Shown here piece after piece: positions 12,601 to 24,785 of a DNA stretch of 64,000 bases. The stretch comes from Apteryx mantelli (lineage: Eukaryota > Chordata > Aves > Apterygiformes > Apterygidae). Made by a program: the position numbers and the translations under genes. The notes below the pieces were generated by a model. It saw only the letters and a list, made by a program, of their open reading frames with translations, was not told the DNA's origin and searched no databases. The number at the start of each line of letters is the position of its first letter. Within the stretch, counting starts at the first letter, position 1. The stretch covers positions 136,642,288 to 136,706,287 of the forward strand of contig NC_089978.1 in NCBI RefSeq assembly GCF_036417845.1, given 5' to 3'.

Positions 12601-14387
12601 TTTTGTTTTCATGTTGTCCTGAATTTTTAAGAGTGCCACGAGGTCATATTTGTAGTTTCTTTCTCTAACCCTAAGGTCTAGAAGTAATTTCTCACTGTTA
12701 ACAGAAAACCAGCTGCACACACACAGAGTGTGTCTCCAGCAGCTGGGCTTTATCCAGATCAGTGAATCTCTTAAAAACTAGAACATCAGAACTGCTGCCT
12801 TAGGTGAGCCCTGAGGTCCCTCCAAGTCTCTGCTTAGATGCTGGGGAAAGACCAGAAAAGAAAGCAAGTCTTATGTGTCACTATCTGGCTGCCTGTGGCA
12901 AAGGGACTGCCTGTGTCAGGAGCTGCCTTCCCGCTATTGTTCCCACAGAACAGTGGGAATGCAGGTCCTGATACAGGCAGACTTCAATGGACTCCTTTTC
13001 TGGAAATTGCTTACTTACCTGTTTGAACTCCTTCAGGCTTTTGGTCTCCAGAACCATCTATGGCCGTAAGTTCTGTTCTTGAATGATGACCTCTAGGAAA
13101 AAATATTTTATGGGACTCCGGAGGAAACTGCAAGAGTTGGCAGTGTCAGCATAGTTTTACTGCAGGTCAGTAGTGTGGTTATCACAACTGTCACTGTTAC
13201 AGCTAGCATCCCTCTGCAAGCCAGCCCCAGAGGCATCACACCAAGATCCTACCTGTCCCAAAGCATTCCTGAGGAAATAGGGTATGGCAGGTGACTCCTT
13301 TTACAGAGAAGTATGAATGTAGGATTCCTTGCCCAACAGGATCAGTCACAGTCTCAGCTTCTTCCTTTCCACCTACAACAGCCTTTGATGGGATGGTGTG
13401 GAAGGCTTCCATATCATAATCAGGTTAGTACCAGCAGGTTGGCTCCAAAAGAATTGAAAAACCTCACACTCGTGTGAAGGCCCTGATAATTGCTGCTATT
13501 GTAGTCCACCTTCTGATGTTAATCAGGACCTTAAGGGTGCTTTTTAGCTAGTTCAGTGGATCCCCACCCTCTGATGAGGCAGTGGTTGTAAAAACGTTAA
13601 GCGGATACTGGGATTAGGACAAGTGTTTGTGTACTTGTGCTATAAAATGGATCTCCAAAATGATCTGACTTAGAAATTACCCTTCCAAAAAGCCTTATTT
13701 TTTCCTGAAATCATACTGACCATCCAGTTTTTACACTACAGCTCTGTAAACAGCATAGCTGTACAACCAAGGAAGCAGACAGTGACTGCATGAGGAGTGG
13801 GGTAGAAGCAAACAGCAGTAGTACGTATGGAACAGTAAACTGCTTTAGCAGTATAACACTGATACCTCTTATTCCTCCAGTCTGAGACATACCTGCATCA
13901 ATTGCCCTCATCTTATACCCATTTTTTAACCATGAGGGCTGCTTCATTACAATAAGACAAAGTAATTGACATCATTAAGGAGTTTGATACAAACCCCATG
14001 ACTCAGGGAACTGGGCCCAGTTATTAAATATACTTAGGTACACATATATTTTTAGGTATTTAGACATATATAATATTAAGGTTAGAAATGATGATATATT
14101 TGTTTTAGCCTGGTCCCAGTATTACATATTGATAGTTAGAAGAGATTCCTAAGGTGGTAGTTACCACCTCTGATCCTTTGACATTAGGTATCTGGCATTA
14201 CCAAGAGTAGTGAAGCTGATCCACCGATAACACAGGAAAATCTCTGTCTCATAGTTTCAGAATCAAATCAGTAACAACAATGAAATATGGTTGCTATGCT
14301 TATTTACTTTCCATCTGGGTTTCATGTTGCAATGCCCTGTTACAGTGAAAAAATACACAGATAAATACATAATCCAAATGAAAAAAA
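9633..14387. other. Spacer between the two convergent NANOG genes
   Basis: This is 4.75 kb between the two inferred poly(A) sites. Frames are short (at most about 133 codons) and none resembles a known protein. I found no clear transposon end that would mark the duplication breakpoint. Nothing here explains how the inversion arose. Confidence 0.5.
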
Positions 14388-14393
14388 TTTATT
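14388..14393 (-). promoter_or_regulatory. Poly(A) signal of NANOG copy 2
   Basis: Reading the - strand, AATAAA lies about 550 nt past the stop codon of copy 2. It is followed by a T-rich and TGTGT-containing stretch (14345-14387), which fits a cleavage site. The implied 3' untranslated region (14944-14388) is about a third as long as that of copy 1. Confidence 0.6.
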
Positions 14394-14944
14394 GTTTGCC
14401 AAATTAAATGCACTTTTAGTTTTTGTCAAGGGGAGACACAGAAAGATACAACCCAGAAGAAAAAGCCTCTTTGTCATTTTGTTCCTTATAAGATCGTCTC
14501 ACAAGCCTTCCCAAAAGCTGCTTGTCACATTTCCCTTAGTAGGCTCTACATCAGTTCCATACTTTGTGGCTTCATCAGATGGGTGCCTGGCATGTGACAA
14601 TAACTTCTCCAATTCAGTGCAAGATATGTGATGAGCACCTCTCCTTACAGCCCACATCTTCATGGGTTTTATATATACGCAGCTCTACAGCAATAGGTAC
14701 AGATGAGATTCCTAAAGGAATCTGTGCCTACTCTGAGACAAGTGATGAGGTCTGTAATATAGAAGTTCTACAGGATAATCTAGTTAGCCAAACCTCAGGT
14801 CTTGCTATAAGCGAACTTGGTTGTATGTGCCAATACAGAAGGGTGTGTGTTTGTGACACCCCTGAGTCAGAGAGCACATGAATAATGGGGAGATAAGAAT
14901 AAGATTTGATTCCCAGCTGCCCAAGCCCCCCACATCCACGGTAT

Positions 14945-17900
14945 TTAGGAATGATAGGAATGGTGACCAGCCGTGGTTGAGAAAGGTGCCCCCATGGGGG
15001 CCGGGTGGTGAAAGTTATAGTCATCACCTGTCTTTGTGCCAGGATATTCCACACTTCCAGGATAGCTGTGATAAAAGTCAACTTTGTGCTGGGCAATGAA
15101 GCCCACTGTCTGCTGGATGCTGCAGGTGCCCCTGCCTTTGCCAAACATTCCCCCGTCCTCACTGGTCATGATTGTGTAAGCGTTCTGCCCTGCACTGTAG
15201 TGCTGAAGGGGGGAAGGCATGCTTTGGATGTTGCTGGCTGCTGTGATCGGATAGCCCTGGTGGAATTTGGAGTGCACATCCATGTAAGTACTTGGCTGGA
15301 AGCCATTCTGAAAGGGAAAGACAGGGTGAATCAAAACACACAGCTTCTGCACTGGTGCGCACAAACCTGAAACATATTGGGGCTCTATTTCTTCACTTTT
15401 CACGTTGTGTCTTGATCAGCAACAATGGAATGGAAGGGCAAGGAGAACTATATCTATCCCCATAGCTCAGTGGGATGCATTATATAAGGAATACAGGTTT
15501 TCCCTGGAACCATTTAATTTAAATGGCATGGTCAATCCATGGCTAGGCCACCTGCAGAACATGGAGAATCAATGACATATCTGTGTCCCTGTGCTGACCA
15601 ACCAGAAGGCAGGATAAGCTGATACTTGTATAGTTAAATTGCCTCAGTGGAGGGAATGTACTACAGGACTTCTCTGCCCAGACAGAAGGGCCATGCTGAG
15701 CCATGTGCTATATTTTTACCTGTGTGAGGCACTGAGCCCGTTCCATCCACAAGCTATGCTTCTGGCACCTTTTCAGCTTCATCCTCCGGTTCTGGAACCA
15801 GGTCTTTACCTGTGTGGGGAGGGGAGAGCAGAGAAAACATGAGCAAAGAAGAGGGAATAACAAATGTTATCTCTGACTCACAAATCACAGAGAATCAGAG
15901 GAGAGTGATCAGATGGCATAGATACATAGGGAGCATTAGACAAAACCCTCTAAGAGTTACCTGGGGTTACTGTCAAGGGGAGATGTCTGCCTAGCAGCCT
16001 CAGCAGGCTGCTACTGAATCTGCGAGGGGGAGGCGACGTTATGTCCACGTGAAAGTTATTGTTGTGACTTATGTATTCATTAGTCACAGTGATGATTGGT
16101 GTAAATTAGACCCACCCAGGTCCCTACAAGACCTCTGGATTACAGGCAAACTTCTGAGACGCTGTTTCTGCAGGGGAACCAGTATGTGCATGTGGGTACA
16201 GAAGGGAAAGGCTTGCTTCTTGTATCCACCAGTTCCCAAATTCAAAGCTCCTTGCTAGGGTGAATTCCAGAGCCATTTCCCCCCAGGGCTGTGTCTGCAC
16301 TGTGAGAGCAGCCATTGCAGGGATGTTGACTGAAGGAAATAGCAAATTGTCCTGCCGGTCTTGCCCCTAAAAGAACCAGTTCAGTGTGGGGGTGCATATG
16401 TGTACATGTACAATGCATATACAATTACTTTAGTCCCAGGACAACCAGGGGCACCTGGGCCATCACGCTTAGCTCTGATATCCAAATTCCAGATGGATTT
16501 TGGAGTTGCAACTGCAAGTGCTTGTGCAGCATGTTTCAGGCAGAAAACTCTGGGAGTAGAACTGCATGCCAGGCCTTCTGTGAAGTTCACCGGTGCCTAG
16601 AGAAACTCTGCAAGGGGATGCCAAGCCCAAGGTATGGGTCATTCTCGTAAACCACATACACATCACTATATTTGCAATACTACTGCAAATGCCAGCAACA
16701 ATCCCTTTAACTGCCATCTCACTGGGGGCTCAAGAGGCCCCAGCCATGTGCCACTGACTCTCCTGTCCCCTAAAGTGCTTCAGATCTCTGGGCATGAATT
16801 GGGGAGGAGCTACCGTCAGCTGGCACTTTTGCCTCTAGCTTATATTGGGGACTCATCTTTCCATCCTGTCACTGTCTTATGTGACCATTCAGCCATTCTG
16901 TGACACATATACCATGGATCAAAGTCTCCTTGTTTACCTGCTTGTAGGTGAGCCCAAGGGCAGCAGCCAGCTCCCGAATCTGCTGAGGGCTGAGGTACTT
17001 CTGGCTCTGGAACCACTGGTGTAGGGTCTGCAGTTGCTCCTTGGAGAAGGCTGTACGGCTTTTGGCCTTCTTCACCCCCCCTGTGCCATCTTCTCCACCC
17101 TTCTGAGACTTAGCAGTAGGCAGTGGGGATGAGGATGCCAAATGTGGACTGGTGGCTGAATCTGGTGTGAACTGACTGAAATTTCCAGAACTGGAAGAAA
17201 CTGGGGATACTTCTAGAAATAAAAAAAATAACAGGAAAAGGTATAAGACATAATGAACAGCTGTGCAGGTAACGAGTATGCTCCCTGCCTGATGTGGGAT
17301 GAGGTCAGAACTCCTTGTCTACAGCCATGCATGAAGCAAAGGCCTGTGTATCCCTACTACTTGCATGGAGCTGTGAGCACTGACAAATCCACTGACAGTG
17401 AGCAGCTTTCTAGCTTAGACCTCCAGGATGACCATGGTTCCCTTTTAACATGTGGAAAAGTCAGGGCATAGAGGGGAGAATGATCTACACTGGCTCACAG
17501 TGTTACTATCCTGCATATCCTCCTTCAAAAGGCCCTGGTAATATTTTGGGCCTAGTCTGATGTGGTGTGAAGAGGCCTAATCATGACTGAAAGCATAGCT
17601 GTGAGTTGGCAGCTTGGCTCCCCCATATTGTCTGCCCAACCATTGCTAGAAAATGGCAAAGCAATCTCCATATTGGCTCACTCCTTTTTGCCTGTGGCTC
17701 TCACCAACGGACTGTCTCACTGCTGGACACACATATATAGATGGAGTGACCTATTAGGCTGAGGGGAGCTTTTAGCAAAAGAACAAAGAAGGGAGACTTG
17801 ACATGGAGTTGGGAAAGGAGACAGGAAAGGTAGGGGGATGAGGGATGAGAAGACTCAGTGATCATGTATCAGAGACATGGGGGACAAAATTCAAGAATGC

Positions 17901-20566
17901 AGAGAAAGCTGCCCAGGCTCCTTCTCATTTGTCCTGGTACATGTCCTAAGGGTGTTTCTGAAGAACAAAGCTGAGATAAAGATCTAAAGGAAAAGCTTCC
18001 TAAACAATCTGGGCCACTGATCCAGACAAAAGCTGCTCAGATGCAAAGCCATTCAAGCTGTTTGAATAGAAAAAGGAGAGATTACCCCACTACCTTTCTG
18101 TCAGGTGGCTGAGTCCTGGGGTCTAGGAGAGTCTGAGACCTTCTCAGGGCAGTCCTTATTGAAGGGTTGGGATTCCACTCTCCCCCTTTCCACACCTGCA
18201 CTGCCAAATCTGCCCATGCCTTCTTCCTCCAGATACTCCTCTGGAAATCCTTCTGCATGGTCCATCCCCTCTCCTCCTACCAATATTTCAGGAGAGAGAT
18301 CGGTGCAGTGTGTGGGCAGTGCCATTTAGGTACACACTCTTCTGAATGTTGAGCCCATCAGCTGCCAATCTCCTTCATCACCTTGCGGCCTGTGACTCAG
18401 AAGCCCACTGAAACACCCTCCTCAACTTCCCCCAAACACATGCCCAACACAGAGTACTGATGCCCTCCTGAGGAATGGGCTCCCTGCCCACCCTCCCAAA
18501 CCCTTTCTTCTTCTGTCCTCAGCTGAGAAGTTACTGAGGAATCACCCAAAAGTCTTGAGGTGTTTCTGGGCCTCAGAAGGCTGTAAAGCTATGTCTATGG
18601 TACTTTTCTTTTCCCTGTTACCCTCCTGATAGAGGCACAAAAACTCTTTATGGTGCCTCCCACTCTTGGGATGGCTGCTTCTGCTTTACAGGCCTCCTCT
18701 CAACTGTTTCCTAACCCTAAGAGGTGATAACATGCAGCACGAGCTGTGTGGAGAGAGAGGTATGTAGTGGGGCAGGTAGCTGGTGCTGGGGAGCAGAGCC
18801 ATGAGAATTACAAAGTATTTCTGGTTACAAGGAGAAATGAGCTGTAAAGAGAAGAGCTGCAAGTGCCTGGGGTAGTATGTGCAATGGGGGAAGACCTCAG
18901 AGCCTGAGAGGAAGCTGAACATCTGGGAACTGGATAACTAGATTTTCATGTGCTGACCACAGGATGCTTGGCTCTGGCAGGCTGTGCAGTAAAAACTTTG
19001 TAGGTAGAAAATGAGCACACTGAGAATATGGGCTTGGAGAACAGGAAAGTCTTCTGCCAGATAGGAACCACAGCACAACAATATTCAGCTAAAGCTTCCA
19101 CATGTCCCTGCTCAGTCCATTATCCCAAACCCCTCCCTCCATGTGTAATTTACCACCCGCAGCTCAAGTCCCCCCAAAAAGCTGGCCAAAGGTGCTCGCT
19201 CTCCCTTGAGAAGACAGTGAAGGAAAGAGGAAGCAAGAAACGGAAACATTGGTGGAACAGACATAAGTATGAAAACCTAAGCCAGACCCAGCTCCCACCA
19301 GCCCTTAACTGAAGGTAATAAGTAGTAGGCCTTTATTCCCATGACCAGGCTCTCCCTGAAGAAAGGGGCACTGAAGGACAGTGTTTGAAGCCTGGTTTTA
19401 AGCAGGACCATCTGATGCCCATCTGGGCATCAATGAATCAGTCTACCTGATGTCTTTATGGTGCAGGTAGCATAGAGAGAATCTAAGCATTTGTCCAAAA
19501 TACATATGTGGCAAGTAGCGATGTGCTACTAGTCCCTCTGGTCGAGCCTGTAGCTCTCTATAGCATGTGACAGTTTGAAATAGGCACTTAGAAAGTTCAC
19601 TCTCCTCCATCACCTCCCACTCAATAATGTTACAAGAGTGTTACCCTGCAGGCCATACAATGGGACTGGGAGAAGACTTACTTTCATTAGCTATTCTATT
19701 GCCACTCATTGAAATGGCAAAGGAATGCAAAGAGCAGAAAAAGCCACTGAGGTGGGGCCTAGGACTTTTTGCAGCGAGGGAAAGGCAGGGAAACAGATCC
19801 AAGGAAAGGAGAAGGAAACAGAGACAAGCTGAAAGAAGTAGAGAGGAACAGCACTGGATTTAAAGGGAGCAGGTTTCCGGGCACAGTGATTCAGAGCATG
19901 ACTTGGCAAAAAAACAGGTTTAATGAACACATAAAGGCCATGGGGAGTTCTGTATGGGGCTAAGGGTAGCCTAGAGCAGAATTACCTTTGGGATTTGTTC
20001 CTCTTTAGGCACACTTGACAGCATTTGGCTAAAGGGAGGCCCAGATATACCTGCCCTGAGAACCATGAACTTCTGTGAGACCATGTTGTCACACTATCTG
20101 TCAGCCTGGAGCACAGTGCCTGGAGCTGCCAGTGCCTGGACTCCCAGAGGCTCAGGTGAGGTTTAGGAAACCAGCTCACAACCACCACAAGAAAGGCAAC
20201 ATGGAAAGGTGTTGTGACTGCCAAATGTCACCCATCCTCTTCAACAACTGCATTGCTTTTTGCCCGGCTCACATGAGAGGAAACTACGGCACGGAGGGAG
20301 AAAGAGGTTTGCCCAAGGTTAAGTGAGTGACCGATCTGGGAACATAGGTATCCCAAAGATCAGCTCTAGGACTTAAATGCCTTACCTGCAGTCTGCCTCT
20401 TCTCTCCTGCCTCTGGAAACTGACTGCCCCTGGCTGCTCCTGCTGTCCCAGCTGAGCCTAGGGCATGTTCTGCCTCCCCTGACGAGTTCCAGTAAAACTC
20501 CAGGTACCCCATGGCAGTCCCACTGGGGTAAACCTGGTAGGGGGGCAGAGACAAGTGTGCACACAT
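14945..20566 (-). CDS. NANOG-like homeobox transcription factor, divergent paralogue (4 exons, 302 aa)
   Basis: CDS exons in transcript order are 20566-20386, 17212-16938, 15809-15720 and 15307-14945. All introns are GT-AG with the same phases as copy 1, and the third exon is again exactly 90 nt. The joined frame is open to TAA. It starts MCAHLSLPPY, parallel to copy 1, and no earlier in-frame ATG exists between the TATA-like box and this one. An S/P-rich block (61-106) keeps VSP, SSSSG and TPDSATSP. The homeodomain at 109-168 keeps R5, F8, L16, F20, W48, Q50 and N51 but has Arg at 52 (Q in copy 1), Leu at 56 and Trp at 19. It matches copy 1 at 54 of 60 positions. The C-terminal exon is 18 residues shorter, much diverged yet still rich in Tyr/Phe, and ends HHSYHS with no Trp. 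The lack of stops and conserved splice sites argue against a pseudogene, and the introns exclude a retrocopy. Its function is unproven; it is probably a DNA-binding factor with a partly distinct role. Confidence 0.88.
20225..20345 (+). repeat. MIR-like SINE fragment
   Basis: The words GAAACTACGGCACGGAGGG and GTTTGCCCAAGGTTAAGTG match, with decay, the conserved core of MIR SINEs (gaaactgaggcacagag ... ttgcccaaggtcac). It lies immediately downstream of exon 1 of NANOG copy 2, within its first intron. No boundaries or target-site repeats can be seen. Confidence 0.55.
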
Positions 20567-20639
20567 GGGGGCAGATGTGGGGGTGGTCCCCCCAGCTTCC
20601 AATAGAAGGCACCTCCACTCAGGGCAGGTCCTACCAGCA

Positions 20640-20800
20640 AGCCCAGGCAGCCCCAAACTGTAGACAGGGAGTTACCTTTATAGCTAGCTGTCCCCTGCCT
20701 GGGACTTCGATATCCACCATCACCTGCTCCTCAAAGTTCTTTGTCATGTTAAAGAGGGCTGATTGGTGGGGTGGGGACAGAGGCAGGGTGGAGGGGGCGG
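20640..20800 (-). promoter_or_regulatory. Core promoter of NANOG copy 2
   Basis: Reading the - strand there is a C-rich GC/KLF region (CCCCACCCC, around 20770-20780), CCAAT at 20766-20762, TTTAACATGA at 20753-20744 and TATAAAG at 20682-20676. The start codon is about 110 bp downstream. Order and spacing closely match copy 1 (CCAAT to TATA-like box about 83 bp here and 70 bp there). The inferred transcription start near 20650 leaves a leader of about 85 nt with no upstream ATG, unlike copy 1. Confidence 0.55.
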
Positions 20801-22299
20801 GGGGAAGCCACGCACAGCATCAGGACTAACAAATGTCCCCCCTGAATTCTTCCCATTCTGCAGGTCCCTCAGTCACACTAGAGCAGGGGTCTGATCCAGA
20901 GTCCCAAGAAACCTTCTCTTGTTTGTTTCTTTGGGCTCAGCTTAAACCCTCATACCATAAAATAATCTCATGAGGACAGATGTCCTGTAGAAGAAAGCTG
21001 CTCACCACACTGGAGGAACAAGTCCTAACCAATCTCCACCACATGTGGGAGCGGATGGGAGGTGGATCTGGCACTGAGCTGCATAGCACTGCTGCATAGT
21101 ACCATGCTGGGCAAACCCAAGCCTTGGCTCCAGTTCAGATGGAGGGTTCTGAGACCTTTGCACTGTGGCTTGTGTCACACTGGCAACCCCACAAGCACCC
21201 TCATACACCCCGGACCTGGCAGCACTTCCATGCTCTCAGTGCAGATGTCAGAGATGGAGCAAGGGAGCAAGATAAGTCTGAATCAGATCTGGAAGCTGGA
21301 ATGTACATTTTTTTGAAACAAAAGAAATTTCCAGCTACACAAGGCATTTGAGGGAGCCAGCTGAAAATGCGTCTGGCCCATCTTCCAGATATCTGTACCA
21401 GAACAGACTCAGAAACACTGGACAAGTGACACCCAGCACCAGATCTCATTGTCCAGAGCAGACTCAGAAATCTCAGCTGGCTGGTCTACAGGTCAACAAT
21501 CAGCGGAGACACCTCACTCTTTTATACGAGGTAGGAGAAGGTCTAATGCAAGTGCAGTCCACAGCTAACATAGTTGCTCCTCCAGAGCCCATCAATACTG
21601 CCCTTCACTGCACATCCTTTTTCTTAAATATGCTTGGCTGTGGTCTTTGCCAGACTGTCCCAGGCTGACTGGAATAAAGAAGATGAACAATTTCCTTTAA
21701 GGCAGTTGTTTGCTGACACATGGCCCACTCAAGTGGGACAGGCACTTGCAAAGCCATTAATTAAAGCAAAATGAGTGAGTCTCAGAAATCAGCTATAGGC
21801 CTGCAAGTTGGTCTGCTCTATAGGCTTGCTCCAATCCCTTCTGCTGAGTAGGTTTTGGTCTCCCTGTGTTTAGGGAAGGTTTTAGAAGTCTTATCTGGAG
21901 AGATGTTAGGAGTCTCTAGCTGATGTCTGCATTTCCCAATGCACCGACAGAAGTTCCAGAGTTAATTCAAGTATTTCTTGCTAGAATCAGGCCTGTTTTT
22001 GTATGAGGACCTGTGCATGCCTGGGGTCAGAAACCCACTGCTGAGGACGTGTCAGCTGTTTTAAATCTGGACTGTTCTTGCTCCCTCCCAGCCCTCATCG
22101 CTCCACAGGTGCACGTTGCTTCCTTTTCCCTGAGCCTGGGGTAGCACCCAATACCTGCCCAACAGGTCAGAGAGGGGAACCAGCTTGCTGTGAGAGTAGT
22201 TTGAATATCAGCAAGGAGAAGAAATTGGCACATGGAGGTGAGCAAGACCATAGGAAATGGGAGTTAGATCAACTTAAAAAGAGGTAGAGCAGCACTTCT

Positions 22300-22420
22300 A
22301 CTCTTCTGTCACTGCTCTCTGTCCCATGACAGATCACTAGCTGCAGCTTCCTAGTCTGTAGAATGGGGATAACTTAAAGTGTTCTGAGATCCCTGAATGA
22401 GAAGCCAAAAGGAACTGCTA
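22300..22420 (+). repeat. MIR-like SINE fragment
   Basis: The segment GTCTGTAGAATGGGGATAAC matches the MIR core phrase for 'catctgtaaaatggggataa', with flanking partial similarity. It is old and truncated. Confidence 0.5.
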
Positions 22421-24689
22421 TGGACTAGCCTATGACTGAATGTGAAAATAAGTGCAGCCATTCTCAAGCCATTTTGGACAGGACATTAAACCCACCTGCC
22501 ACATCACAGCATAATTCTGCTGCCTTGGGACCATTTACTTTGCCCTGAGATGAAGACTGTGGGGGACTAAGGGCTTGTCTGGGGTCTGTACATTCAGTAT
22601 TATACTTTCTGTGTGTATGAAACACTCTTCCTGTGCCTACAAACTGCAGGGGCTGACATTTCTCTGCACAAGAAATGATGTTTTAAATATGAAATTCATC
22701 TGAAAAACTTAAAGCAAAAAACGGCTTTGAACACATCTGTCCCTGTCTCTGCACAACCCTGGGAACATCCTGAATATGGCAATTATTCTGCAGTGGCCTC
22801 TATCTGGTGCTTTTGTCTCATGCCTCACTTCTGAATCATTCTACATTTCAGAGCTGCAGTGCCGTAAGAACTCAGATCACAGTCCCTCAGATCTGCCATC
22901 AGGCCCTAGCTACCTAAGCAAAGGCAGAGACACCAAAGGCATGAGCTGTACAGAGCTCAGGACCTGACTGGGCAGTTCCACTACCAGCCAGTCAAGGAGA
23001 ATGGCAAGTACTCCTATTCATGTCTGGCCCATTACAGTATGCTGACATTCAAGTTTTCATGGCCTTAGGTGCAGTTAGAAAAGCTAAGCAACAGATCTGG
23101 AGGATATAAAAGTATCCTCTAAGACGGTTTAAGCTGAAGACTTGGTGGAAGACATGGCAAAGATCTGAGGTGCTGATTTTAGTGGCACTGGGTATCTATA
23201 GCCTTACAGCATCTGCTGGGAGTCTCACTGACTGACTACTTCATACTTGATCTCCTTGATTTCAGCTACTTCTGAAGGTGTCTGGATGTTCTTGCAAAGT
23301 GCCTAGAGTCCATAACAAACCAGCATAGTCACCTGCACTACAAAGTCCTGCTGCATAGGAGCCAGCAGAGGAGGAATGGAGCTGCCTCTGGGAACACAGC
23401 CACCCACAAAACTGGACCAGTGAGTACAGGAGTACAAAATGAGTCATCTCCTTGGGGAGGGGGAGGGGGACTGAGAGACAAAGGAGCTGAACAAAACTTA
23501 AATCTTTCCCTCTGTGGTTTCACTGTAGCACCATCACTCACAGAGCAGCTTATCTCCTGCATGCAGCATATGACATTCAGCCTTTGGCTCAGGGGTCAGC
23601 TCGCTAAAACCAGCCCTGAGTGCAGCTAACAGGCCAAATCTGTTTTGGCCTCAGGCAGAGCCAGACTCCAGTTTGTTTGGTGCTGTGCTCAGGGCTATTC
23701 CAAACTGGACTCAGCTACTCACTCTTTTCCCATAATGCTCTCCATGAGGCCTGCCCTTTCCTGGCTGATGCTTTTGGCTCAGAGGACTTTCTCAGATCTG
23801 TTCCATGAAGCTGAAAGCACACTAGAATAAAAAGAGGCTAAAGTCTTCACAGGCAATTTACTAACATAATTTTTCATCAAGTCCTTTGCTTTCTCTGAGA
23901 TGACACCGAACCCTAAAACAGTCATGGCAAGTGAAACAGCAGCTTGTAAATGACCAGGTTTCCTTGATAAAGGCAGTGAGGTAGGAAGACTAGTAGTTAA
24001 AGAGACTGGGACGAGTGAGGAAAAGAGACATCCTAGCTCACTGTCACCATGTACTCAAAGGTGTGGTTGCAGCTCATGTTGACTTACCTGAGATAGCCAC
24101 AAACTGGTGAACTCAGATGCTACTGACAGCGTAGCTTCCAAGTGTAACTGTCACTGATGACACAGAGGGCAGGAGAAGCTGCAAAAACTACCCTGAAAAC
24201 TGACCTGGGCCTCTGAATCTCATCCAGAAGATGCACAAGTAGAGCAGAAGATAGAGCACATGCTCATGGGGTTTCTGTGACAAGGTGCTTTCTCTGGCAC
24301 AGTCCATATGGTTGTGACAACCTCATTTTCAATCCCTGCCTTATTGCTACCACTATACCAGGAAAACACTAAATGTGGGCCTGGCCTCAACAACCCGCAC
24401 TCACTGGGCAGCACAGCTGGTAAATCTCCACAGACCAACCTGCACTACAATCTCACTTGCTGCTAGAAGCATTTGAGCCATTCAGACTCCAGGTCCTTAA
24501 CAGAAGACAGCTTCAGCAAGCCAGTTTAGCTAAAGACATACTAGACACTGTGTTGGGGCAAAGGTAGGTGGTAATGAACCCAGTTCAGCTATGTGAGTGT
24601 CTTTTCCCAGCACAGACAAACCTTACACCAGCCACAAGAGAACCTCAAAAAGCTCCAGTGGAGAAGAAGCTAGACCAACAGCTGGAAGT

Positions 24690-24785
24690 CACTGGATTCT
24701 GTGTCCTTCCTGTCACTGACCCACTGTGTGATGCTGCACAAGTCACCTCTTCCCTCTCTGGCTTAGTTCCCAATTTATAGAAAAA
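24690..24785 (+). repeat. MIR-like SINE fragment
   Basis: A central MIR-type phrase is visible: cttcctgtcactgaccc, then actgtgtgatgctgcacaag, then tcacctcttccctctctgg and a 'cccaatttatagaaa' tail. It is among the better preserved copies here and is in + orientation. Confidence 0.6.

Noticed and set aside
14945-15403. 152-codon continuous frame on - strand as a single exon
   Set aside because: Its first 32 codons are intron 3 read-through. A clear CAG acceptor at 15308 followed by NGF, as in copy 1 exon 4, marks the real exon start.
14945-20566. NANOG copy 2 as a processed pseudogene or as VENTX
   Set aside because: Three introns at the same positions as copy 1 exclude a retrocopy. The shared N-terminus, SP block, promoter words and SLC2A3 linkage make it NANOG rather than VENTX.
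20567-20656. In-frame N-terminal extension of NANOG copy 2
   Set aside because: The frame extends 30 codons upstream but only from a non-ATG codon near the inferred transcription start. Alignment with copy 1 places the true start at MCAHLSLPPY.
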